Shown one piece after another: positions 46,247 to 55,027 of a stretch of 64,000 nt of DNA (positions within the stretch are counted from its first letter, which is position 1; every line of letters begins with the position of its first letter). The stretch spans positions 857,501-921,500 of the forward strand of contig CAJNDT010001868.1 in NCBI GenBank assembly GCA_905221615.1, written 5' to 3'. Both the position numbers and the translations under genes were made by a program. The notes under the pieces were generated by a model. That model was not told the DNA's origin and searched no databases. It saw only the letters and a list, made by a program, of their open reading frames with translations. The stretch comes from Symbiodinium sp. CCMP2592 (taxonomy: Eukaryota > Sar > Dinophyceae > Suessiales > Symbiodiniaceae).

Positions 46247-49200
46247 TTAATTGAGATGGGGTGAAACGAGAAGGCCGCAGAGGTCGTCGCAGGTGGAGAT
46301 GACACAGTGGTCACCTCTGACACGCTTGCTGAGACCCCGCAGCGAAGAGACGGACTGGACGCAGAGGTCAGCCGAAGACGACACCAGGAGTAGGGCAGGT
46401 ATGCGGAGCAAGGCAAGCTTCAGGAAGAAGCGAAGAAGGTCGGCTCCAAGGACAGCGCCCTCCAATTCATCACACAACGTCGAGATGCCCAAGTCGGGGC
46501 AGGACGGAGCTGAGAGAAAGTGGAGGCCAAGGAGATCCAACACAAACGCAACTTCCTCGAAAGGCCCCTCCATAAAAGAGGGTAGCTTGCCGATCCGGAA
46601 GGCCTCCAGACACTCTGCATGGGTGAACTCGATAAGGCCGGACTCCCTTCGGGAAACTGCGCACCAAGGGGAGTCAGGGTGTACCCAGACAACCGTGTGA
46701 GCGGGGGAAGTCCGAAGAGGAGATCCCAGGCAGATCGGGGCCGTGTCAATGACACTAACCACACACGCAGCGTCCCTGTATGTGCGGAAGACAGACTGGG
46801 CAACGGCTGGATCAGGGACAATCCATTGGACAATGTCAGCTTGGCAGATCCACTCTGCACAAGTAATTAGACGCTCATGACCCCCGGAGGAGCAAAGTGT
46901 CTCAAGCCAGGCCTGAGCGGTCGCTCGGAGACGGTCTGTCGGTGCACACACACAAGAGAAGGCAATGCGGAGGCGATCCCATAGTACGGAATCCGACAAG
47001 AGTTCGACTGGCCCATCAAAGTCCAGGTGGAGTAGGCAATCCCATACTTCCGCAACCGGACAGTCTTCTTGTGGGAAGACGAGGGTCTGAGCGAACTGTC
47101 GGATCGGCCCACTCCCTGGCAAGGCCGGGCACAGTCCTGCCATCCGGTCGTCCACTTTGCGGTGTCCTACACCCGGTTCAAACTCACAAGCATATCCATT
47201 GGAAAGGAGCTTGTCTCTACATGACCGGGAATAGCGCAGGTGTCTGCAAAGTCTGACGTTGTTGCTGTATGTGCGGAGGCATGCTTGACACTGGAGCCCT
47301 GAGAGAATGCCCCGACCCGTCATGCGCCGACCATGACACTTAAAGGCATGAACCGACCACTTCTGCTTGGAGGGGAATGTGGTACGACACAAAGCACAGC
47401 AGTGGGCGGAGTCAAGGCGATCCTGTGTAACTCCATGCAGGGACGCCCCATGTAGTCGCAACTGTTGAACAAGAAGGGCGCAATGTTGTTGGTGTGCCGC
47501 CTGCCAGGCCTCAGCCTGGACAGCTCTGGCCTGAGCCCGTCGAAGCAGATTTTTCCAGCGACCTGGTGCCGACCCTATCATGGTCAACCACTCTGGCCAA
47601 ACTTCGGTCCACCGTCGTGTGTCAGTTGATGACCGAGTAGTCTGCCACAACCAACTGAGGGATTCCCGAACTGATCCGAGCCAGGCCTCCTCCCAATGGG
47701 CCAGCGCCCACATCTGCTTGAGGCCGAGTCTAACGAACAGTAGCAGGTGTCTCAATCTGTGTACGTGAAGAAGCACAAACATCGACGGGAGTCCCAGAAA
47801 GGCAAGTACCTGATCACGACCTGCGTGCATAGCCTGATCAAAGTCCCAGTGTGGACGACACATATGGCAGGCCATCCTCTCATATGCTGCACTAAGTGCC
47901 GACTGAGCAGCGGGGCGTAGTGCAGGCCATGTTCCTGCACCGTGCAGTAGAACGGAAAGGATGAGGGAGTTGAAGAGGGTAGCCTTGGCAGTCTTGGGTA
48001 CAATCGGAGAACCAAAGATCTGGCGTTTCCTCTTTTGGAAAGCCTCATGGGCCATCCCAACCCGAGAGCGTATCTCTCGAGCAACGTCACCCGAGAAATG
48101 GATGACACCGCCCAAGTGGCGGTAGAAATGCACGACCCGAACACGGGCTTGTTGCCACAGACGGGAAGGAATCTCGACAGAAGGGTCCTTGTCCCTGAAG
48201 AGGGCGGCCCTGCAGGCCTTGGAGCCCTTTCCACAGGGTACGATGATTAATTCTGTCTTACCTCGAGCGAGGTTGGGTAACAACGCCCTTGAGAGGCAAG
48301 CATCGAGTAAGGCACCTGTGACGTGCCTAGCCTTCGTGATGACAGCCTCAGCGGAATCCGCCAACATCATTAGAGCAAGGTCGTCCATCCAAGTGGCGTC
48401 CATGATGTCAATGGGTTGTGCCTCAGACGCCCTACTTGAGAAAATATCCCCCTGCATGGAGTCTCGAAAGGGCAAGTGAGTCAAGCAGCCCATGTCTACA
48501 AGGTCCCGCGAGAGTTCCCGTAGGACCCGGGAGAATAGAAAGGAAAAGATGACATCTGCACAATTGTCGCCCGGACGGCTCCCTATACCTGTCTGGACCA
48601 AGGAAGGTCCAGCTTTGAACCGAAACCATGTCGAGGCCAGCACTTCGCTCATGGCCTGAGAAAGCCAAGGGCTGGCCCCACTGTCCTCGAAAATGGACTT
48701 CCCAGAGAGGTGAAGGTGGAGCTCGTGCATGACCCCTGCGGGGAGACGAATGGTCTGTGCCACTTTGGCGATGGCCTCGTCGCAGAGTGGAGCTCCGGTC
48801 AGTAGGGGCCGACACACTCTATAAAATGCTTCTTGAAGGTCAAGAAATAGGATGGCGAAGGACTGTTGTTTTGCTCGTGCGGAAGCAACAAAGAGCCGTA
48901 CAGCGTGTGAAACGGCTGTCACGGGGCACGAAGGCAAGCCCTCAAGTTGCAACGGGGATGTCACTGAGGAGAGAGGCCCAACACATCTGGAACGCAGGAG
49001 CCTATGAAAGGCTTTCCCTGTCACAGCAGAGATGAGAATACCTCTATGCGAGGCACACAACGCGGGCGAACCTTTGCCTTTCCAGGCCGCCTCAAGACTC
49101 CCACCCTTGAACTGAACCGGCTCTGCTAGGCGCATGCTGGTCTTAAGGAGGAGAGGGTAAAGAACCTTAGAGGCCGTGGCTACGGCGAAGTGGAGGGCTT

Positions 49201-52200
49201 CTCCCGGTACACCATCTAGACCCGCAGCTCGGCCTGTGGAAGTGTCCCGTAAAGCCGTTTCGAGCTCGATGCGGCTCGGAAGATCGGCCGCGGAGAACAG
49301 AAGAGAGTCAAGATCCCGGCTCGCTTGTATGTGCATGCAGCTCGCAGCGAGTTCCTGTGGAAGGATCTTGCAGCCGTCCTCAATGCCGGCAAAGTGCTGG
49401 ATCCAAGTATCCTCAACTTCCTCACTGGTGGCGGCCGGTACACCGGTGGAGGTGAGCACCAGAGGAAGTCCATTGTGTGTTCGGGCCTTCCGTTTGGGTG
49501 GCCCCAGCAAGGGTTTGAGTCTGCGCACCGCCTCAGCCGTGGCGCAGTGTTCCGCCTCAGCGGCGACGTCGGTGATCCGTTGCCGGACATCTCTACGAAC
49601 AGCCTGTCTGAGGGCCTTTCGTGTCTGCCGCAGTTCCTGTGCAAAACTCGCTAGCCGACGCTGTCGGCCCATGACGATAAAAACGCTGCAGAGCTCAAAG
49701 ACCCTCAGGCGACACTGCCGACGCCATGCTAGGAAAGGTGCTCTGGTGCCCGGGGGGAGGAGACTTTCCCTGCACCGGAGTATCTGGCGACGTAGCCAGA
49801 CGCGTCGTTGTCTGAGTTGCCAGGTGTACTCACTAAAGTGGGAGGAGCGGCACTGCCCTCTTTGACTGGGGAATGCCCTGGGCAGTGCTGTCTGAAGATA
49901 GGCTTCCAAAGCCGCCCAATGTCTGCGCACATTGGTTGACCAGGGGACGGTGGGTGCATGGCGCCAAACCTGTGCAAGAGTCGCCTGACCTTCTGCTGTG
50001 CCAATGGCTTCCCTGTCAACCCTGAACTTGGAAGGGCCCGGGGTGATAGCTTTGACAAGTGACGACACATCGACCTGGGCCGCAAAGTGGTCTGTGTGCG
50101 CCTGTCCCCAGTCAAGTTCAGCTTGAATGCAGGATGCTCGTGGTCCCGCTACCCACGTACAGGGTATGCCAACAAAGTCAATCCTTGAGCCGGATAACCC
50201 AGACGGGGAAATCCACGTAAGGGAGGGTCCATGATGAATGTCCGGAAAGGTCGAAGGGATCCACAGATCCTGTGTATGCAAGATCCGTTGAAGTCCTGAC
50301 GGAACTGTGCCTGTCCCTGGTAGGACTAGGCTGCCAACTCGGCCCGGAATTTCAAGCGAAAAATGGACATTGTAGTCACCCAACAACACCACTTCATGGG
50401 CCTCACTGAAACGATGTAGCCTCTCATGGAGCGAGGCCCACCACAAGTCACGCTGTGGATCACAGGTAGTGGGACCATGGACGCAGACAAACAAGATCTT
50501 GATTCCTCCTCTTGCGAATCTCACAATGAGCGTGCGGGGGTCCGCAAAGGTAACGATGAAATCGCCCGGCTGAAAGAAAGACTTGATGCCCCTGGAGGAC
50601 AGGAAGGGTGACAGACGGCTAAACCAAATCTCTACACCGTGGTTGCCGGCAGTGTCCTTTCCGGAGCAGAATCTTATGTGCGACTTCGAAGTGATCGTGT
50701 CGCTAGCCGACGCCCGCGTTTCTTGTAGGGCGGCAACATGAACATCTAGCGCAACTAGCTGTTCGCGGAGGAAACCGGCTCGACCCTTAAACCCCTTATC
50801 CTCAACCTCGGGGACAGAGGAATCATTGAGAGTCTGAACGTTGACAGTGAGCAACCTAAGCGAGAGCAGCTGTGAGCGGTCCGGCTGTGTGTGCAGTGAT
50901 TCACGAAATCCGAACCATGCTCTGGCCTCGGATGTCGACGGAGGTTGGGCATCGGCAAACCTACTGTGATCAGTGAGGAATGCACCCTGAAAGCTGGGCC
51001 ATGCCTGTGGCTCTGCCGCTCCAGTGTAAATCAACCACCACCAGTGGACAGATCCGTCCCTGATGGCTTGAGCCAGGCTGTGGGCTTGGGTGCTGAGTGT
51101 CGACTGAGTCCTATTTCTGACCGCAAATTTTGCAAGCGAGTCGACAAGTTCATTGTCCGGCTGTCCCTGGTGGGATCTAACGTGGCTAATGGAGCCACTG
51201 AAGGCAGGCTGGACAGCACACAGGAGTTGAAGAAGGGCACGTGCAGCCGGCATCATGGGGTAGTCGGTGTTACACCCCCAAGCTCCATTGGCCTGCTGTA
51301 GTGCCGACAGGCAATCGGCAAGGTACTCGAGTGAAGAGCAAGCAGGAGCTTGCATGCCCCAGTAAATTGCCCAGATTATTGCCGTGTATTCACCTGCTAG
51401 GGCAGAGTGTGCGGGTGCTCCGACAAAGGCAGGGTGTAGAGCAGAGACCTGGACTAGGCCGGCCTGCCATCCCAGGAAGTAGCTTGCCTGGCCCCTGTAC
51501 CCGAAGGCGGCACAGGCCCAAGAGCTAACATCCCCGTCAAAAGACCCATCCGTAAAGACAGTGACTGCGTCAAAACACTTTGGCAGGAGTTGCTCGTCCT
51601 CTAGCCAGTCCGTGTTGCAGCAATCGAGTAGGGACTGGGCAGCGGGATGGATGTCAATGGAGTCAGGAATCGATAGATTGAGGTCGAAGGACCCTGGGCA
51701 GATACAACGCATGACCTGGTCCAGGCTTGTGCCGATATCAACTGAGACGACAGAGAGGTCAAAGGTCTGGCAGGCTGGTAAGTGTGAAGAAAGTCGCAGA
51801 GGCTCAGGTCTGCCAGGCCGAGGGCCTTGTATATCTGACCGATCTGGTTGAGTGGTGGCGATTGGGTGAGCCTCACCATGGCCCGGAGCCTGGTGTTCAA
51901 GTAAAGCCTCCAGCAGGGTCCAAGCAAGGAACAGCGGGTAGTCTTGGCTTTCAGCTCGACTATATTCAAGCAAGGTGTGCAATGGCAGCTCACAGTCAAG
52001 TTCCCAGCCTCCAGACGGAGCATGCGCAAGGCTGTCCCGTTCAGCAGCATCAGAGAAGGCGGGAGCACGCAAGGAAGCAAAAGGTGCATGACTGCGGCAT
52101 GGCGTGGGCACTGGTCGGACAGCATCTTGTCCTAGCTGGCCGTTGGTTTCTTGGACAGGGGCGGTCTTGTCGACCACCGAAAGTTGAACTGCCTCGACAA

Positions 52201-52402
52201 AAGAGGAGTTGAACTGGACGTGAAGAAGGGCAAAGACGCAAAGCCAAGGCATGCGGCGTATTGCCCACAGGCAGCACGTTAGCAGGAAGTGTCCGATGGC
52301 GAGACTCAATAGGAACACTCGAAAGAATCCGGCCGCATCATCAGAGGTGTCTCCAGGCGGCCCTCTCCAAAGGGCATGATGAAAAGTAACCCAGTTCCAC
52401 AT
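46247..52402 (-). CDS. LINE element 2 RNase H-endonuclease-reverse transcriptase-zinc finger polyprotein
   Basis: A 2051-residue uninterrupted frame. Residues 24-62 hold two hydrophobic segments (VFLLSLAIGHFLLTCCLWAI, MPWLCVFALLHV). RNase H is at about 281-430 with its acidic set VFTDGS, LAGEYTAI, LADCLSAL and NELVDSLAK. The AP-type endonuclease is at 515-780: TVNVQTLND, QETR, LLGDYNVHF, RIDFVG and HTDHF. The reverse transcriptase is at about 1035-1480: linker AAGLDGVPGEAL, motif A LFLDLQEAFY (from 1185), motif B GSRPGDNCADVIF, and motif C WMDD (1338-1341). Zinc fingers lie at 1668-1735 (CALCRTTF...H...H, CQACLRTY...H...C). The remaining 300 residues are unassigned. All catalytic residues I can check are present, so the enzymes may be active. 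The ATG at 52402 lies 97 bases inside the preceding frame; whether it is the true start or the two frames were once one is open. Confidence 0.92.
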   Translation of the reverse strand: MWNWVTFHHALWRGPPGDTSDDAAGFFRVFLLSLAIGHFLLTCCLWAIRRMPWLCVFALLHVQFNSSFVEAVQLSVVDKTAPVQETNGQLGQDAVRPVPTPCRSHAPFASLRAPAFSDAAERDSLAHAPSGGWELDCELPLHTLLEYSRAESQDYPLFLAWTLLEALLEHQAPGHGEAHPIATTQPDRSDIQGPRPGRPEPLRLSSHLPACQTFDLSVVSVDIGTSLDQVMRCICPGSFDLNLSIPDSIDIHPAAQSLLDCCNTDWLEDEQLLPKCFDAVTVFTDGSFDGDVSSWACAAFGYRGQASYFLGWQAGLVQVSALHPAFVGAPAHSALAGEYTAIIWAIYWGMQAPACSSLEYLADCLSALQQANGAWGCNTDYPMMPAARALLQLLCAVQPAFSGSISHVRSHQGQPDNELVDSLAKFAVRNRTQSTLSTQAHSLAQAIRDGSVHWWWLIYTGAAEPQAWPSFQGAFLTDHSRFADAQPPSTSEARAWFGFRESLHTQPDRSQLLSLRLLTVNVQTLNDSSVPEVEDKGFKGRAGFLREQLVALDVHVAALQETRASASDTITSKSHIRFCSGKDTAGNHGVEIWFSRLSPFLSSRGIKSFFQPGDFIVTFADPRTLIVRFARGGIKILFVCVHGPTTCDPQRDLWWASLHERLHRFSEAHEVVLLGDYNVHFSLEIPGRVGSLVLPGTGTVPSGLQRILHTQDLWIPSTFPDIHHGPSLTWISPSGLSGSRIDFVGIPCTWVAGPRASCIQAELDWGQAHTDHFAAQVDVSSLVKAITPGPSKFRVDREAIGTAEGQATLAQVWRHAPTVPWSTNVRRHWAALEAYLQTALPRAFPSQRGQCRSSHFSEYTWQLRQRRVWLRRQILRCRESLLPPGTRAPFLAWRRQCRLRVFELCSVFIVMGRQRRLASFAQELRQTRKALRQAVRRDVRQRITDVAAEAEHCATAEAVRRLKPLLGPPKRKARTHNGLPLVLTSTGVPAATSEEVEDTWIQHFAGIEDGCKILPQELAASCMHIQASRDLDSLLFSAADLPSRIELETALRDTSTGRAAGLDGVPGEALHFAVATASKVLYPLLLKTSMRLAEPVQFKGGSLEAAWKGKGSPALCASHRGILISAVTGKAFHRLLRSRCVGPLSSVTSPLQLEGLPSCPVTAVSHAVRLFVASARAKQQSFAILFLDLQEAFYRVCRPLLTGAPLCDEAIAKVAQTIRLPAGVMHELHLHLSGKSIFEDSGASPWLSQAMSEVLASTWFRFKAGPSLVQTGIGSRPGDNCADVIFSFLFSRVLRELSRDLVDMGCLTHLPFRDSMQGDIFSSRASEAQPIDIMDATWMDDLALMMLADSAEAVITKARHVTGALLDACLSRALLPNLARGKTELIIVPCGKGSKACRAALFRDKDPSVEIPSRLWQQARVRVVHFYRHLGGVIHFSGDVAREIRSRVGMAHEAFQKRKRQIFGSPIVPKTAKATLFNSLILSVLLHGAGTWPALRPAAQSALSAAYERMACHMCRPHWDFDQAMHAGRDQVLAFLGLPSMFVLLHVHRLRHLLLFVRLGLKQMWALAHWEEAWLGSVRESLSWLWQTTRSSTDTRRWTEVWPEWLTMIGSAPGRWKNLLRRAQARAVQAEAWQAAHQQHCALLVQQLRLHGASLHGVTQDRLDSAHCCALCRTTFPSKQKWSVHAFKCHGRRMTGRGILSGLQCQACLRTYSNNVRLCRHLRYSRSCRDKLLSNGYACEFEPGVGHRKVDDRMAGLCPALPGSGPIRQFAQTLVFPQEDCPVAEVWDCLLHLDFDGPVELLSDSVLWDRLRIAFSCVCAPTDRLRATAQAWLETLCSSGGHERLITCAEWICQADIVQWIVPDPAVAQSVFRTYRDAACVVSVIDTAPICLGSPLRTSPAHTVVWVHPDSPWCAVSRRESGLIEFTHAECLEAFRIGKLPSFMEGPFEEVAFVLDLLGLHFLSAPSCPDLGISTLCDELEGAVLGADLLRFFLKLALLRIPALLLVSSSADLCVQSVSSLRGLSKRVRGDHCVISTCDDLCGLLVSPHLN

Positions 52403-54327
52403 GACGGAAGGACGGCTCTCTCTGGTGAATGGCCTCCACCAAAGAACATCTGAACAGTTAAGTTAAGTCTGGGGCGAGAGGCTGCGGTTTGGGATGCCAC
52501 TCCACAGGCACGCGTCGCACCAGCAGGCTGTGAACCAGAACGGCGGGAGCCTCCTGTTCCAGCATCGTGCCCTGTTGAGATGCTAGCAGAGACAGAGTGA
52601 CTGGAAGCGGCAGCGGAGTCTCCATCTTCTTGGTGCCCATCTGAACCATCAGCATCATGAGACGGTGGGCCGTCAGGAGGCGGTGTGTTACTTCCTGCTG
52701 TCGAGTCAGGAAGGAAGCTGCATGGCAAGAAGGTGAGGATGAGGACATCCAGGTCCTCTACCCAAATGTCCTGTGTGACATGGTGCACGAAACCATCCTG
52801 TTCAAAGTAGCACAACGCAAACCCTGTCGGGCAACGGCTGGCAAATTGGGCATTGAGTCTGGCACATGTAACAACGCCTCCAGGTGCACTGATGCATTCC
52901 ACCCGTAGCAAAAGGGGCCTGGCATCGATGAAGCAGACGGCATGGCGTTCAACTTGTGGCATTGTGTAGAGAGCAGGGGTCAATGCAGCGACGACAAGGT
53001 CTTGGACAACACCAAGGTGGGTGTAGGCAGGAGCAAGAGGCTCAGGCGAGCACAAAATGAGAGAAGCCTCAATAACTCCAACAGCGACAGAAAGATCCCT
53101 TTTCAAGGAGCTTCGTCGCGCAGGATTGATGGTGAAAGAAAATGCCGCCTGCGGGCCAAGAACCCAGGCGTGCTCCTGCACAGAGAAGGTGGGGGTCCAC
53201 GAGGGATCCCAATGTTCCGCTGAACTGAGAAGTGCGGACAGAGTGGTCGTTGTGAAGTGCGTGTGCCGCGGTGGAACAAAAATCGCAATGTCCCCATGAC
53301 TGACAGTTACATTTGTCCCATGCTGGATGGGCCACGGAATGTCTTTGAGATAGACTTCAAGATCAGACTGTGGCGGAAAGCCCGCAGCGACGAGCAAGCC
53401 CTCTCTTTGCACAATGCCGGGGAGTTGTGCAACATGAATCTGGCCGTCAGCTCTAGTGCTGTCAAGTACAACTAGGGCACCCGAGGGGTCCCAAAGGGGT
53501 AGGCCTATCAAAACCGCTACCCCATCAAGGGACTGAATGGGAACATGGCCTACCCTAGGCAGATAGCTGCGGATAGCTGGATCTCTGGCAGCACTAACTG
53601 CCTCAAGGACCTCGGCAGTCCCGATGCCAAGCGGAATCCTCACACGAACGACCTCAACTTCATAATGTTGTCCGAGGATGCAAAAGACTGCTTCAGCAAA
53701 GGAGGGTGGCTCAGGAGTGTCGTCGCCACCGTGTCCACTTGTTGGACCAGCAGCATGGGCGGTGGCTGAAGGTGCTGAGTCAAAGAGTGGATCACTTCGA
53801 GCAACTCGAATAGTTGGAGCAGTATCTCGATCATTTGCGCTCAAGGACGCAGCAGGCGCCGAGATGTCAGAAGCTCCAGCAAAGTTGTCCGAAGCGTTTG
53901 GAGGCAAAGACGCAGCTCTAGAGGGAATATATTCAGCTACTAGAACCTGACCAGGGTGGACGGCTGCATGGCGCTGGGAACTCGGATGGCCCACGAAAAC
54001 GGCGCGCCAGCCCCTAGGCGCATGTCCATCAAGGATGTCAAGGATATCCCATGCGTCAACGCGTCCTTCATTAAAGGGAACTGTGAACCAGCCATTACGC
54101 AACGGTCGGCAGTCAACCAGAACACAGAAGGCATTGGAATCAGCATGGTCTCTTTCAACAACACCGATGACGGCCCTGACCGGACAGCCCGCAACAACAC
54201 AGTCAGTGATGCGGGGGTTGGCTGGGCAGAGCATGAAACCTCCAACTGGGAGGCCAAGGCTGGAAGCAATGGTGTTTATACCTGGTCGGACAGGTAACAT
54301 CAGTCTCATGCAGAATGGTCTGACCAT
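52306..54327 (-). CDS. LINE element 2 ORF2 part 3: end of module 3, module 4, acidic linker
   Basis: A 673-residue frame. Its first 15 or so residues are out of frame with the module; the meaningful part starts near 54285 (INTIASSLGLPVGG) and continues module 3 to 53922, including FCVLVDCRPLRNGWF. Module 4 occupies about residues 216-537 (VRVRIPLGIG..VSAARD, LVVLDSTRADGQIHV, DLEVYLKD, VCFIDARPLLLRVE). Then comes a Ser/Asp/Gly-rich acidic linker with a basic tail (GGSRRSGSQP). The frame ends at 52306, overlapping the next ORF by 97 bases in a different frame. Compared with element 1, where module and RNase H are in one frame, this suggests either frameshift decay or a separate ORF. Function is unknown. 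Confidence 0.7.
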   Translation of the reverse strand: MVRPFCMRLMLPVRPGINTIASSLGLPVGGFMLCPANPRITDCVVAGCPVRAVIGVVERDHADSNAFCVLVDCRPLRNGWFTVPFNEGRVDAWDILDILDGHAPRGWRAVFVGHPSSQRHAAVHPGQVLVAEYIPSRAASLPPNASDNFAGASDISAPAASLSANDRDTAPTIRVARSDPLFDSAPSATAHAAGPTSGHGGDDTPEPPSFAEAVFCILGQHYEVEVVRVRIPLGIGTAEVLEAVSAARDPAIRSYLPRVGHVPIQSLDGVAVLIGLPLWDPSGALVVLDSTRADGQIHVAQLPGIVQREGLLVAAGFPPQSDLEVYLKDIPWPIQHGTNVTVSHGDIAIFVPPRHTHFTTTTLSALLSSAEHWDPSWTPTFSVQEHAWVLGPQAAFSFTINPARRSSLKRDLSVAVGVIEASLILCSPEPLAPAYTHLGVVQDLVVAALTPALYTMPQVERHAVCFIDARPLLLRVECISAPGGVVTCARLNAQFASRCPTGFALCYFEQDGFVHHVTQDIWVEDLDVLILTFLPCSFLPDSTAGSNTPPPDGPPSHDADGSDGHQEDGDSAAASSHSVSASISTGHDAGTGGSRRSGSQPAGATRACGVASQTAASRPRLNLTVQMFFGGGHSPERAVLPSCGTGLLFIMPFGEGRLETPLMMRPDSFECSY
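52717..53682 (-). other. Unassigned module, copy 4 of LINE element 2
   Basis: About 320 residues, from CILGQHYEVEVVRV to LDVLILTFLPC. It aligns by landmark with the other copies: AR pair after the first helix, LPLWDPSG, DSTRADGQI, LEVYLKD, GDIAIFVPP, FIDARPLLLR and the PTGFALCYF close. Confidence 0.65.
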
Positions 54328-54862
54328 CGAAGACTAGACCATATGCCGCGACCTGACACGGAGGCAGTGTGAAGGGATCAACACTCCACCAGGTTGGATT
54401 GCCAAGGCATTCAGCAAGTGTGACAGGCTGCTCAGCAGGAGTGCCAGCGGGCACGATCCTAATGGTGTCACCGGAAGTGAGATGTAACTCTGCCCCGTCG
54501 GGAAGTGGGTCACTGTCATACCCAACATATACGTCAAGGTCCTGGTGAGCCGACAGCCCAGCAGCGTGCACAAGGGCAAATCGGTCGGCATAAGAACGCC
54601 CACTCTTTGCAAACAAGCGACCGTCTATAAGTCTTGTGTCAAAGCAGATGGTAGGTGGCTGGGGACCCCAGCTGGGTTCTGCAAGGAACAGTCCACAGCC
54701 GGCAATGGGCTGAGGATTCGCAGGATGTAGAATCGGGAATTGGCGCCTGTCCGTTGTCGGCCGGGCAGCCCGAACAGCAGCAAGAGCTTCCGGGGGCACT
54801 GCAGGAATGGTGAGGGTGACTTCCGTCTGGTACAGTGTGTACTCAGGTGTTGCAACAACAAA
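53922..54862 (-). other. Unassigned module, copy 3 of LINE element 2 (frameshifted)
   Basis: Runs from FVVATPEYTLYQ to VLVAEYIP, crossing one frame change near 54285. Landmarks: DTRLIDGRLFA, DLDVYVG, GDTIRIVPAG, then after the frame change LVDCRPLRN and PRGWRAVFVG. Confidence 0.65.
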
Positions 54863-55027
54863 GTACAGACGTCGGTCCTCAGATACCTGTTCAAGCTCAT
54901 CCTGAAACCCCGTGGTATCAGTTGCAAGGGGCTCCCGATGATCGAAGGGAGCGGAGTAAGTCCAGCTGACTTGTTCCTGGTTGCCATCACCAAAAGTGGG
55001 CAGATTCTCATGCCACTGAGAGAGACA
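54203..55027 (-). CDS. LINE element 2 ORF2 part 2: first half of module 3 (frameshifted fragment)
   Basis: The frame is open from a stop at 55030 to 54203. No convincing start codon is present; it is a segment of ORF2 displaced by one base. It reads QWHENLPTFGDGNQ, then FVVATPEYTLYQTEVTL and the module landmarks VRAARPT, LAEPSWGPQP, CFDTRLIDGRLFA, LSAHQDLDVYVG and SGDTIRIVPAG. The upstream frame runs out at 55008, just after a TCTCTCTC run near 55020 where a slip of one base would join the two. Near 54285 the coding sense passes to the next frame (52306-54327). Residues after about 54285 in this frame are out of phase. Confidence 0.6.
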   Translation of the reverse strand, partial: CLSQWHENLPTFGDGNQEQVSWTYSAPFDHREPLATDTTGFQDELEQVSEDRRLYFVVATPEYTLYQTEVTLTIPAVPPEALAAVRAARPTTDRRQFPILHPANPQPIAGCGLFLAEPSWGPQPPTICFDTRLIDGRLFAKSGRSYADRFALVHAAGLSAHQDLDVYVGYDSDPLPDGAELHLTSGDTIRIVPAGTPAEQPVTLAECLGNPTWWSVDPFTLPPCQVAAYGLVFDGQTILHETDVTCPTRYKHHCFQPWPPSWRFHALPSQPPHH

